DNA of 34,122 bases. It comes from a bacterium endosymbiont of Escarpia laminata. Its GTDB lineage: Bacteria > Pseudomonadota > Gammaproteobacteria > Chromatiales > Chromatiaceae. Shown one piece after another: positions 26,162 through 33,918 of the stretch. The position numbers and the translations under genes were made by a program. The DNA lies in assembly GCA_003660235.1 (NCBI GenBank), contig QGON01000042.1:1-34122 (forward strand), written 5' to 3'. Each line of letters begins with the position of its first letter. Within the stretch, counting starts at the first letter, position 1. The notes beneath the pieces are model-generated. The model was not told the origin of the DNA. It searched no databases and worked only from the letters and a program-made list of their open reading frames with translations.

Positions 26162-26707
26162 ATGCTGGATTTTTCGAAGAACTATTTTGAGCTTTTTGGC
26201 CTGCCGGTCGGCTTCATCGTGGATGCTGATTCACTCTCCGATCGATATCGGGACCTGCAGCGGGTCATCCATCCCGACCGCTATGCCAACGCCTCGGAGC
26301 AGGAGCGTCTCCTCTCGTTGCAGGGCGCCAGCCGCATCAACGAGGCCTTTGCAACCCTCAAGGATCCCATTGCCAGGGCCACCTATCTTTTGACCATGCA
26401 CGGCATCGAAATGGATGCCCAGAAAGAGACCACCAGCGACATGGCCTTCCTGATGGAGCAGATGGAGCTGCGGGAAGAGCTGGAAGGGGTACGGAATCAG
26501 GATGATCCCTACGAGGCGGTGCTCGATCTGCGTGGTCGAATCAACAGACAGATCAAGACTTTGGTCGGGCAGATGGCGGTGCAGTTTGAGAACGCCACGC
26601 CAGACCAGTTGGAAGACGCGCGGGAGATCCTGCGCAAGATGCGTTTTCTGCAGAAACTGCGTACCGAAGTCGAATCGGTGGCGGCAGATCTGGAAGACGA
26701 GCTCTGA
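26162..26707 (+). CDS. hscB: Fe-S assembly co-chaperone HscB
   Basis: HscB is a J-domain protein that delivers IscU to the HscA chaperone and stimulates its ATPase. The 181-residue protein has an N-terminal J domain with the HPD motif (His37-Pro38-Asp39) and a C-terminal helical domain (TAFLMEQ-like DMAFLMEQMELREEL) that binds IscU. It is about ten residues longer than the E. coli protein (171). There is no Shine-Dalgarno sequence: the start codon follows a terminator-like stem and T-run, which is unusual. Confidence 0.95.
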   Translation: MLDFSKNYFELFGLPVGFIVDADSLSDRYRDLQRVIHPDRYANASEQERLLSLQGASRINEAFATLKDPIARATYLLTMHGIEMDAQKETTSDMAFLMEQMELREELEGVRNQDDPYEAVLDLRGRINRQIKTLVGQMAVQFENATPDQLEDAREILRKMRFLQKLRTEVESVAADLEDEL

Positions 26708-26734
26708 CCAGTAAATTATAGAGCGTAGCGAATT

Positions 26735-28606
26735 ATGGCATTGATGCAGATTGCAGAACCCGGCCAGGCTCAGGCCCCGCACCAACATAAGCTGGCGGCA
26801 GGCATCGACTTGGGTACCACCAATTCGCTGGTGGCCAGCGTACGCAGTGGCAAGGCGGAGACGCTGCCGGATGAGCAGGGTCGTCATCTGCTGCCTTCAG
26901 TGGTGCAGTTTGGTGAAAACGGTGTTGTCGTCGGTGAGGCGGCCCGCGTTGCCGCAGTGACCGATCCGTTGAACACTATCGCCTCTGCCAAACGGCTTAT
27001 CGGCCGGGGAGTCGAGGATATCAAGAGTCTCGGCAACCGTCTGCCTTACGAATTTGTTCAGACTGAGACAGCAGTGCCGCGCATCCGCACGGTGGCAGGG
27101 GATGTCACCCCGGTGGAGGTCTCCGCTGAGATCCTGAAAACCCTGGCGCAACGTGCCGAGCGGACGCTTGGTGGTGACTTGGCCGGCGTGGTGATTACCG
27201 TGCCCGCCTATTTCGACGATGCACAGCGGCAGGCGACCAAGGACGCGGCGAAACTGGCCGGGCTGAAGGTCTTGCGCCTGCTCAATGAGCCGACCGCAGC
27301 AGCGGTGGCCTACGGTCTCGACAAGGGTGCCGAGGGCGTGCACGCCATCTATGATCTGGGTGGCGGCACCTTCGATATCTCCATCCTGCGGCTCAACAAA
27401 GGCGTCTTCGAGGTGATGTCCACCGGGGGCGATTCTGCCTTGGGTGGAGACGATTTCGATCAGCTCGTGGCGGAGTGGATTATGACCCAGGCCGGCATCC
27501 AGGATGATGCAGACCACATGACTTTGCGCCGCCTGATGCAGGACGCCTGTAGCGCCAAAGAGGGACTCACCGAAGCGGATACCGTACCTCTTGATATCGA
27601 ACTGCCGGACGGTTCCCGCTGGCAGGGTTCACTCGATCTCGAACGGTTCAACGCATTGATCGACCCGCTGATAAAAAAGACCCTGATCGCCTGCCGCCGC
27701 GCCATGCGGGATGCGGGGGTTGAGAACGGCGAGATCAAAGAGGTCGTGATGGTGGGGGGGGCCACCCGGGTGCGCAGGGTGCGGGAAAGGGTTGGCGATC
27801 TGTTTGCTACCGAACCCCTGGTGGATATAGATCCCGACCGGGTGGTTGCAGCGGGTGCGGCGATCCAGGCCGACATTCTGGCGGGCAACAAACCCGATGA
27901 TGAGATGCTGCTGCTCGATGTCATTCCGCTCTCCCTGGGTCTCGAGACCATGGGTGGGCTGTCGGAAAAGATTGTCGCCCGCAACACCACCATACCGGTG
28001 GCGCGCGCCCAGGAGTTCACCACCTTTAAAGATGGCCAGACTGCGATGGCGATCCACGTGGTGCAGGGTGAACGGGAACTGATTAGCGATTGCCGCTCTC
28101 TGGCCCGCTTCGAACTGCGTGGCATACCGCCGATGGTGGCGGGCGCTGCGCGTATCCGGGTCACCTTTGCAGTGGATGCGGATGGGTTGTTGAGCGTATC
28201 CGCAGAGGAACAGAGCAGCGGGGTGCAGGCGAATATTGAGGTCAAACCCTCCTACGGACTCACCGATGGCGAGATCGAGACCATGCTGCGTGACTCTATC
28301 GATCATGCCCAGGATGATATGGACTCAAGAAATCTGCGGGAACAGCAGGTGGACGCAGATCGGGTCATCGAGGCGCTGGAGGCGGCACTGGCAGCCGACG
28401 GTGATCGCCTGCTCAACGATGAAGAGCGCCGGATTGTTGATGCTGCCCTGGCGGCACTGCGTGAAGTCGCCCGCTCAGAGGAGATCAGCGCGATCAAGGA
28501 AGGCATCTCCGCCATCGAAAAGACCTGCGGCTTCTATGTCGAGCGCCGTATGAATCAGAGTATCCATGAAGCCATGGCCGGTCATAACGTCAACGAATTT
28601 GAATAG
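26735..28606 (+). CDS. hscA: Fe-S assembly Hsp70 chaperone HscA
   Basis: HscA is an Hsp70-type ATPase specialised for releasing clusters from IscU to acceptor proteins, recognising the LPPVK motif of IscU. The 623-residue protein has the Hsp70 nucleotide-binding domain with [57 protein letters not shown] and [14 protein letters not shown]. The linker [15 protein letters not shown] and the substrate-binding beta and helical lid domains follow. The length is near that of E. coli (616). hscB ends 27 bases upstream and fdx begins 14 bases downstream. Confidence 0.97.
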   Translation: MALMQIAEPGQAQAPHQHKLAAGIDLGTTNSLVASVRSGKAETLPDEQGRHLLPSVVQFGENGVVVGEAARVAAVTDPLNTIASAKRLIGRGVEDIKSLGNRLPYEFVQTETAVPRIRTVAGDVTPVEVSAEILKTLAQRAERTLGGDLAGVVITVPAYFDDAQRQATKDAAKLAGLKVLRLLNEPTAAAVAYGLDKGAEGVHAIYDLGGGTFDISILRLNKGVFEVMSTGGDSALGGDDFDQLVAEWIMTQAGIQDDADHMTLRRLMQDACSAKEGLTEADTVPLDIELPDGSRWQGSLDLERFNALIDPLIKKTLIACRRAMRDAGVENGEIKEVVMVGGATRVRRVRERVGDLFATEPLVDIDPDRVVAAGAAIQADILAGNKPDDEMLLLDVIPLSLGLETMGGLSEKIVARNTTIPVARAQEFTTFKDGQTAMAIHVVQGERELISDCRSLARFELRGIPPMVAGAARIRVTFAVDADGLLSVSAEEQSSGVQANIEVKPSYGLTDGEIETMLRDSIDHAQDDMDSRNLREQQVDADRVIEALEAALAADGDRLLNDEERRIVDAALAALREVARSEEISAIKEGISAIEKTCGFYVERRMNQSIHEAMAGHNVNEFE

Positions 28607-28620
28607 TAAGGAGTGTATTG

Positions 28621-28959
28621 ATGCCTCAACTGATCATCCTGCCCCACGAAGAGATCTGCCCGGAAGGGGCCGCGTTCGATGTCGAGCCGGGCACCACCAT
28701 CTGTGACGCAGCTCAACAGAAAGGTATTGAGATCGAGCACGCCTGTGAAAAATCCTGCGCCTGCACCACCTGCCACGTCATCCTGCGTGAAGGTTTCGAT
28801 TCTCTTACCGAGGCGGAAGAGGATGAAGAGGACCTGCTGGATAAGGCCTGGGGTCTGGAAGCGGAATCCCGCTTGAGTTGTCAGGCTGTGGTCGGGGAAG
28901 AGGATCTGGTCATCGAAATACCGAAATACACCATCAACATGGTGTCTGAGAGCCACTGA
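28621..28959 (+). CDS. fdx: ISC-type [2Fe-2S] ferredoxin
   Basis: This ferredoxin supplies electrons for Fe-S cluster assembly. The 112-residue acidic protein has cluster ligands Cys42, Cys48, Cys51 and Cys87 (ACEKSCACTTCH and RLSCQ), with the conserved extra Cys46. The start at 28621 (ATG, MPQLIILPHEE) follows AAGGAG with good spacing; a TTG immediately upstream is ignored. iscX starts 11 bases after its stop. Confidence 0.97.
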   Translation: MPQLIILPHEEICPEGAAFDVEPGTTICDAAQQKGIEIEHACEKSCACTTCHVILREGFDSLTEAEEDEEDLLDKAWGLEAESRLSCQAVVGEEDLVIEIPKYTINMVSESH

Positions 28960-28970
28960 GGGGAAATGCC

Positions 28971-29171
28971 ATGAGTCTGAAATGGATTGATGTGCTGGAT
29001 ATCGCCATCGAATTGGATGAAACCCATCCCGAGGTTGATCCCAGGACGGTCAACTTTGTCGATCTGCACGACTGGATATTGGCCTTGGGTGAATTCGATG
29101 ATGACCCGGATCACTCTGGAGAAAAGATCCTCGAAGCCATTCAGATGGCGTGGATCGAGGAGCGGGAGTGA
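28971..29171 (+). CDS. iscX: Fe-S assembly protein IscX
   Basis: IscX is a small acidic protein that binds IscS and iron and tunes cluster assembly. The 66-residue protein (LKWIDVLDIAIELDETHPEVDP, then VNFVDLHDWILALGEF and a C-terminal helix AIQMAWIEE) matches E. coli IscX in length and pattern. GAGGGG lies 9 bases upstream of its ATG. It closes the isc operon; no clear intrinsic terminator follows, but repeat hairpins do. Confidence 0.96.
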   Translation: MSLKWIDVLDIAIELDETHPEVDPRTVNFVDLHDWILALGEFDDDPDHSGEKILEAIQMAWIEERE

Positions 29172-29209
29172 TTTCGCGCCCCTGAGCCGACTAATGTTCA
29201 GCCAGAGCC

Positions 29210-29237
29210 TAGGAGCGGCATCTCGCCGCGCCGATGA
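29210..29237. repeat. TAGGAGCGGCATCTCGCCGCG-type dispersed hairpin
   Basis: The sequence TAGGAGCGGCATCTCGCCG and its continuation CGCCGATGA contains the stem GCGGC/GCCGC. Similar TAGGAGCGGCAT...GCCGCG hairpins are widely dispersed in gammaproteobacterial genomes. It lies 39 bases after iscX. Confidence 0.6.
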
Positions 29238-29262
29238 TACAGCCTCCAAAAACCGAACGAGA

Positions 29263-29350
29263 GTAGGCCGGTTCAAGCGCAGCGGAACCGGCGCCCCATG
29301 TATCCTGCCAATTCGAAAATGCCCGATCCGCTACGCTTGATCGGGCCTAC
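29263..29350. repeat. GTAGGCC...GGCCTAC dispersed repeat, fuller copy
   Basis: The left arm GTAGGCCGGTTCAAGCGCAG is roughly mirrored by CTACGCTTGATCGGGCCTAC at the right end, around a centre containing CTGCCAATTCGAAAATG. It is the best preserved two-armed copy in the window; a decayed relative is at 699-787 and a left-arm-only copy at 30920-30950. Confidence 0.75.
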
Positions 29351-29454
29351 ACTCATCAGCAATATCTTCATTACCCCAAAAAAACGAATCCTGTCGCAAA
29401 GCGGACTAGAATTATATTAAACGCTTCTTCCTGACAGGGTTTTGTTAACAGGGC

Positions 29455-30879
29455 ATGGATCAGGTTACCGAGGTATCCACTATCGTTTCCCATGGCGATC
29501 CCATCGCCCCGGTTATCTTTGGTGTCACCCTGATTCTCGTCTCCGCGCTGTTCGGACGTTTTGGCGCCCGGCGTCTGAAGCAACCTTCTGTGCTCGGTGA
29601 GCTGGTGATGGGCGTGCTGCTGGGTAATCTGCTCTACTTTCTCGGTTTCGATCTGATGGCGATTCTGCGAGAGGGAGTCGGTTGTACGGAGCTGTCCAAA
29701 CTGGTTTTGTCCGGCACGCCGGTTGATGAGGCACTCAACCAACTGATGGGGCCTGAGGCCGGAGAATCTTTTCTGCAGATCCTGCGTGGCCCCCACGGCA
29801 GTGAGTATCTTGCCGTTGCCCAGGCGGTGGATGTCTTCTCACGCTACGGTGTCATCTTCCTGCTGTTTCATGTCGGGCTGGATACCTGTGTCGCCGAGTT
29901 GCGCTCGGTGGGCGGTGACTCCCTGCGGGTCGCCTTCATCGGCGTGATGGTTCCTTTTGCGTTGGGTTTTTTGGTGACCTGGATGTTGATCCCGGACGCG
30001 CCCCATGCACAGCATATGTTTCTTGGCGCGACCTTGGGCGCCACCAGTATCGGCATTACTGCACGGGTGCTGCAGGATCTGCGTCAAAGCCGCTCCGGCG
30101 AGGCGCATATCATCGTCGGTGCGGCGGTGATGGACGATATACTCGGCCTGGTGATGTTGGCCATCGTTTCCGGAGTGGTGGTCACCGGCAGCGTCGAAGC
30201 GGGAGAGATCATCCGCATTATGCTGTTGGCCACTCTTTTCATCATCAGTGTGCTCTATCTGGGACCCTACATCATCCGACTGCTCATCAAAATGCTACGC
30301 CATCTGAGTATGGCGGAAGCGAAACTCTTTATCCCCTTCGTCTTCGTCATGGCTCTTGCCTGGCTGGCGAACCTGGTGGGTCTTGCCACCATTGTCGGGG
30401 CTTTTGCTGCGGGTCTGCTGCTGCTCGACAGTCACTTCAAGGCCTGGGGCGATCACCGGCGCCACAAATACTCCATCAAAGAACTCTTTGCACCGCTTGA
30501 GGCGATTCTGGTGCCGATATTTTTTGTCTTGATGGGGATACAGGTAAAGCTGGAAACCTTCCTCGATTGGCATGTGTTGCTGCTCTCCACCGGCCTGATT
30601 CTGGTGGCCGTAATCGGCAAGGTCGTCTCCGGGTTGGGGGTTTTTGAGAAGGGACGCAAGCGATTGGCGGTAGGTATCGGCATGCTGCCGAGGGGTGAAG
30701 TGGGACTGGTCTTCGCCTCCATCGGTATTAGTCTGAAGGTGATCGATTCCGCCACGTTTTCAGCAGTGGTGTTGATGGTGATTGTGACGACGTTGGTGAC
30801 GCCTCCATTGCTGAAGATCACATTGGGGCAGGGTGGACAGGCGACTGGCTCGCGGAAGATTTCCAAACTTTGCGAATGA
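29455..30879 (+). CDS. CPA2-family cation/proton antiporter
   Basis: This 474-residue membrane protein is probably a Na+ or K+/H+ exchanger of the inner membrane. About 12-13 hydrophobic helices are visible. The unwound-helix region reads FLGATLGATSIGITARVLQDL, and the ion-binding helix reads AAVMDDILGLVMLAIV with the paired Asp typical of electrogenic CPA2 exchangers. LKQPSVLGELVMGVLLG near the N-terminus is the Kef/NapA-like first repeat. There is no C-terminal TrkA-N nucleotide-binding domain, so it is not a full KefB/KefC. Substrate preference cannot be told. It stands alone between repeat-rich gaps. Confidence 0.92.
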   Translation: MDQVTEVSTIVSHGDPIAPVIFGVTLILVSALFGRFGARRLKQPSVLGELVMGVLLGNLLYFLGFDLMAILREGVGCTELSKLVLSGTPVDEALNQLMGPEAGESFLQILRGPHGSEYLAVAQAVDVFSRYGVIFLLFHVGLDTCVAELRSVGGDSLRVAFIGVMVPFALGFLVTWMLIPDAPHAQHMFLGATLGATSIGITARVLQDLRQSRSGEAHIIVGAAVMDDILGLVMLAIVSGVVVTGSVEAGEIIRIMLLATLFIISVLYLGPYIIRLLIKMLRHLSMAEAKLFIPFVFVMALAWLANLVGLATIVGAFAAGLLLLDSHFKAWGDHRRHKYSIKELFAPLEAILVPIFFVLMGIQVKLETFLDWHVLLLSTGLILVAVIGKVVSGLGVFEKGRKRLAVGIGMLPRGEVGLVFASIGISLKVIDSATFSAVVLMVIVTTLVTPPLLKITLGQGGQATGSRKISKLCE

Positions 30880-30919
30880 GGTGAAAGCTAAAAGGTTAAA
30901 GATGACAGGTGACAGGAAC

Positions 30920-30950
30920 GTAGGCCGGATCAAGCGCAGCGGATCCGGCA
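30920..30950. repeat. Half-copy of the GTAGGCC repeat, perfect 8-bp hairpin
   Basis: GCCGGATC (30924-30931) pairs with GATCCGGC (30942-30949) across a 10-base loop, preceded by GTAG. It equals the left half of the longer repeat at 29263 and lies 41 bases after the antiporter stop. Confidence 0.75.
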
Positions 30951-31054
30951 GCTCACTTGATTCCCAACAACGTGTGGCGTCCAATGATGGTATGGAGAGA
31001 GTGGGGGCAATCGCAAACAAGATCGACCAAGAGGGTGTGAAAACCACTATTCTC

Positions 31055-31095
31055 CTGCCCGATATCGACTGGGTGAAGGTACCGGCAGGGGAGTT
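31055..31095 (+). pseudogene. 41-bp fragment of an FGE-like gene, inverted to the intact one
   Basis: The plus strand reads LPDIDWVKVPAGEL. The intact gene on the minus strand has LPDIDWVEIPGGEF encoded at 31823-31783. The DNA matches at 35 of 41 positions and then diverges abruptly. It looks like the remnant of a second, convergent gene of the same family that was mostly deleted. Confidence 0.6.
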
Positions 31096-31101
31096 AGTGT
31101 G

Positions 31102-31119
31102 GTTGTTATCGACAACAAC
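31102..31119. repeat. 18-bp near-palindrome just past the FGE-like gene
   Basis: GTTGTT-A-TCGA-C-AACAAC is symmetric except for one base pair. It sits 2 bases beyond the stop of the minus-strand FGE-like gene, where a terminator, or the cruciform seen downstream of diversity-generating variable repeats, would be placed. It is not GC-rich and has no T-tract. Confidence 0.45.
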
Positions 31120-31121
31120 TG

Positions 31122-33329
31122 TCAGCGGCCTGAAATGGGGGCAGGCAGCAACAAACGAAAACCCCAGTGGTTGAGGCGGACGTCAGGGAAACTCCCGTAT
31201 CGGTTGTCGGTACGCGCATAGAGCGGATCGTAGATCCAGGAGCCGCCGCGCAGCACACGGGTATCCCCGCTGGCATCTGCCCCAACCTGATCCGGACGGT
31301 CGGCCTTATTCAGGCACCACTCCCAGACATTGCCCGCCATATCCATCACTCCATAGGGAGATGCTCCCTGTGGGTAGAGTCCTACTGTGGTGGTTTGCTC
31401 CAAGGGTTTCCCACCCACAGATGATTCATTCACATTGGCATAGCCAGTGATGTACTCCTCACCCCAGGGGTGTTTTCGGCCATCGTTCCCCCGCGCCGCC
31501 TTCTCCCACTCCGCTTCAGTTGCCAGTCGAATGGGCAGGTTTCGCATGGCAGCCAGCCAGCGGCTGAAGGCGAGGGCTTCGTACCAGTTGATTTCGGTGC
31601 GAGGTCTGTTGGGGTGGTCCCATTGAGGTTTTTCAGGTTCCTGTCTTCTTAGATTTTCCCACCACCTGTCGGATTCATATCCGCCTGCCTCGATGAATGT
31701 CTGGTACTGGGCATTGGTGACCGGATAGCGGCTGATGTAAAAAAGATCGCTGGTGCGCCGCTCCTTCTCTTCACCATAAAGGAACTCTCCTCCCGGTATC
31801 TCTACCCAGTCGATGTCGGGCAGGTTGTCGTCACCCAGTCCGATCCCCGGCCGGGGATCGCCAAGTTTCGCCAGCAGGTCGCCGATCTCCAGCCGTCGTT
31901 TTGGCGGGGTTGAGATATCGTCGATCTCGTCAAGCAGCGATTGGATCTCTTCGCTGTATCGGGTCTCACTGATTGTGGGTGTGTCGTTTTCGTCCTCCGT
32001 TTCATCGGTTCCACTGAGCCACTGTTCGAGTTTGTCCTTTAGTTTCGAGGCTATTTTTTTGTTGCCCAGATCTTGCAGCAGGTTGGGTATGTCGATGAGG
32101 TTTTGGGGTTTGTCCATGCCTGTGAGAAATGCCGTATTGCCGGTACGCAGCAGCAGGCCTTGGGCAAGGGAGAGAGAGAAATTCCGCTTGATGGAACCCC
32201 AGGCCTGGCTTGCCGATTCGCTCCAGAGGCGGATCACTTTGTGAGCGCTCTCACCACTTTCGATGGGGGTCTCTCCGGGTCTTTCCAACAGAGGCTCGAC
32301 CTGAATATTCTGCGTGGCGAGCCATTCGGCAAGTTTTTCTGCCGCTGCAGTGTCGGCATCAACGTGTGCCAGATAGATTTTTCCGGATGATTGTCCCTGC
32401 TTCGAGATGGCGCTCTTGAGTTGTTTCTCCACATCCAGTTCAAACTGACGCCCGTCGATGGTGGTGATGAAGATGTGGGAGGTGAGTTCCGGCAGGGGTA
32501 TGTGGGTGCCGATATTGAAAATCTCCCAGTTGCCCGCTTGTCCCGCAGGTTGGATATGGAGCCGTGCGGGAAGTGGACCCTGCAGATCGAGTGTGGCATC
32601 CGCGAGTGTCGGTTCGAGGCAGTTGAGTACCAGTGTTTGTGCCTCGTCGTCAAAGTGGAGTTGCAGGCTGATCTTTGTGGTGGCCAGCGGTTCGGGCAGC
32701 TGGTTTTTCAACCATGTAGGGAGGCTCTGCGGTTGGCTCAGGGTCGACCAGTCTGCGGTGTCACTCAGCGCGGTGGCGGCGTATTGTGCCAGCAGGTGGC
32801 TCTCTTCGAGCGCGTTTTCCTGCGTTGCGACTAGCGGCAGACTCTTCTTGGCCCAGCGGGCCATGTCGAGGCGTTTTTCCTCATCCCGCTCTCTGCTGAT
32901 GTCGCGCAGGATGTCCTGTAATCTCTTGCGTACTTCATCCTGCTCGTCTTTCACGGTGTGGTAACGAAGGTCGCGCTCAAGGCGTTTCAGCGGTTTCCAG
33001 TGGGCGGTGTGATCCTGCGTGAAGCGCCAGAGTTTATTAAACCGGGTTTTGTCTTCTTGTAACAGTTTATCGGCAACTAGACGCGCCACGCCCTGGTGGA
33101 GGATGAAACCCCGGGTGCTGCGAACGGCGACCAGGTTGCTGAACCAGAGACGTGATTCAGTCTCGGTTTCAGAAGAGGGGAGGAAGTGGCGGCGCACGTT
33201 TCTCAACAGCAAGGGTTCCACCAGCGGGACCAGCGAGAGCAGTTTTGCCAGTTCCACTACGTCAGGCTCGGTTTCTGCGGCCCGTTGCAGCAGAGACTCT
33301 TCATAGCCGGTGGGTTGCAGCCAGCTCAT
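31122..33329 (-). CDS. Multidomain protein with C-terminal formylglycine-generating-enzyme-like domain
   Basis: This 735-residue protein has a helical N-terminal part (about 1-190), a strand-rich middle (210-305), and a Rossmann-like block starting KIYLAHVDADTAAAEKLAEWL (about 317-380) that loosely recalls a TIR fold without a clear catalytic Glu. An acidic linker (440-475) and LGDPRPGIGL (489-498) precede the FGE/SUMF1-type C-type-lectin domain (503-730): DIDWVEIPGGEF, ISRYPVTNAQYQTF, LATEAEWEKAARG, YGVMDMAGNVWEW and RVLRGGSW...GFR. The arrangement is typical of bacterial conflict-system proteins, where this domain binds partners and is not known to make formylglycine. The start at 33329 overlaps the stop of the upstream gene (ATGA); a longer frame from 33509 is antisense-like and rejected. 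No signal peptide or membrane helix is seen. Function is unknown. Confidence 0.82.
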   Translation of the reverse strand: MSWLQPTGYEESLLQRAAETEPDVVELAKLLSLVPLVEPLLLRNVRRHFLPSSETETESRLWFSNLVAVRSTRGFILHQGVARLVADKLLQEDKTRFNKLWRFTQDHTAHWKPLKRLERDLRYHTVKDEQDEVRKRLQDILRDISRERDEEKRLDMARWAKKSLPLVATQENALEESHLLAQYAATALSDTADWSTLSQPQSLPTWLKNQLPEPLATTKISLQLHFDDEAQTLVLNCLEPTLADATLDLQGPLPARLHIQPAGQAGNWEIFNIGTHIPLPELTSHIFITTIDGRQFELDVEKQLKSAISKQGQSSGKIYLAHVDADTAAAEKLAEWLATQNIQVEPLLERPGETPIESGESAHKVIRLWSESASQAWGSIKRNFSLSLAQGLLLRTGNTAFLTGMDKPQNLIDIPNLLQDLGNKKIASKLKDKLEQWLSGTDETEDENDTPTISETRYSEEIQSLLDEIDDISTPPKRRLEIGDLLAKLGDPRPGIGLGDDNLPDIDWVEIPGGEFLYGEEKERRTSDLFYISRYPVTNAQYQTFIEAGGYESDRWWENLRRQEPEKPQWDHPNRPRTEINWYEALAFSRWLAAMRNLPIRLATEAEWEKAARGNDGRKHPWGEEYITGYANVNESSVGGKPLEQTTTVGLYPQGASPYGVMDMAGNVWEWCLNKADRPDQVGADASGDTRVLRGGSWIYDPLYARTDNRYGSFPDVRLNHWGFRLLLPAPISGR

Positions 33330-33578
33330 GATATTACCCCGTGGCCGGGGCCGGTGAGACGGCGGATCATCGCTGCTGAGGTATGGGGGTTCCAGTGGAT
33401 CAGGCAGGGGTAGTCGCCGAGATTCTCCGGCCAGTATTGCCGTTGCCAGGGTATCAGCAGCAGAAGCGGTGCTTCGGCAGCTTCGCATTTGTGGATGAAG
33501 GGGAGCCACTCTTCCTCGATGTTATTCTCTCCTTTAGCGCCATCTATGCCCAAGCCGGTTGACGTGGTCCAATAGCTT
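33326..33578 (-). pseudogene. 3' end of a gene cut by the IS3 insertion
   Basis: The minus-strand frame reads EEEWLPFIHKCEAAEAPLLLL, then IPWQRQYWPENLGDYPCLIHW and NPHTSAAMIRRLTGPGHG, about 83 residues, and ends in a stop that overlaps the FGE-like gene start by four bases. Protein-like composition and the ATGA overlap show that it was the translationally coupled upstream partner. Its 5' part is absent because the IS3 element begins at about 33579; an ATG within the IS end is not its start. It may resume beyond the window. I do not recognise the family from this piece. Confidence 0.7.
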
Positions 33579-33624
33579 TGTACAACCCAGTTAAGGATAA
33601 TCATCTTAACTGAGGAAAGTAAAA

Positions 33625-33918
33625 ATGACGACACGAAAGAAGTATTCGAAAGAGTTCAAATTGGATGCAATCAGTCTGGTACTTGAGCAGGATTATAGCC
33701 GAGCAGAAGCAGCCAGGAGCTTGGATATCAATGCCAACATGCTGGGTCGTTGGGTGAAGGAACACCAGGCAGATGATGGCCAGGCGTTTCGCGGAAATGG
33801 CAAGCTGACACCTGAACAGGAGGAGCTGAGGAATTTGAGGACGCAGGTCAAACGGCTTCAAATGGAGAAAGAGATCTTAAAAAAAGCGACGGTATTCTTT
33901 GCAGCAGAAACGAAGTGA
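33625..33918 (+). CDS. IS3-family transposase OrfA (DNA-binding helix-turn-helix)
   Basis: OrfA is 97 residues: an N-terminal helix-turn-helix (YSKEFKLDAISLVLEQDYSRAEAARSLDINANMLGRWVKEH) that binds the IS ends, and a C-terminal leucine-zipper-like helix (EELRNLRTQVKRLQMEKEILKKA). A run of seven A then G (33879-33886, phase A AAA AAA G) forms the expected -1 slippery site, which would produce the OrfAB fusion that is the active transposase. AGGAAAG about 10 bases upstream is the ribosome site. Confidence 0.95.
   Translation: MTTRKKYSKEFKLDAISLVLEQDYSRAEAARSLDINANMLGRWVKEHQADDGQAFRGNGKLTPEQEELRNLRTQVKRLQMEKEILKKATVFFAAETK

Noticed and set aside
33330-33509. N-terminal extension of the FGE-like protein to an ATG at 33509.
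   Set aside because: The extra 60 residues are Pro/Arg/Ser-rich antisense-like sequence, and the other frame there is the real upstream gene, whose stop overlaps the ATG at 33329.
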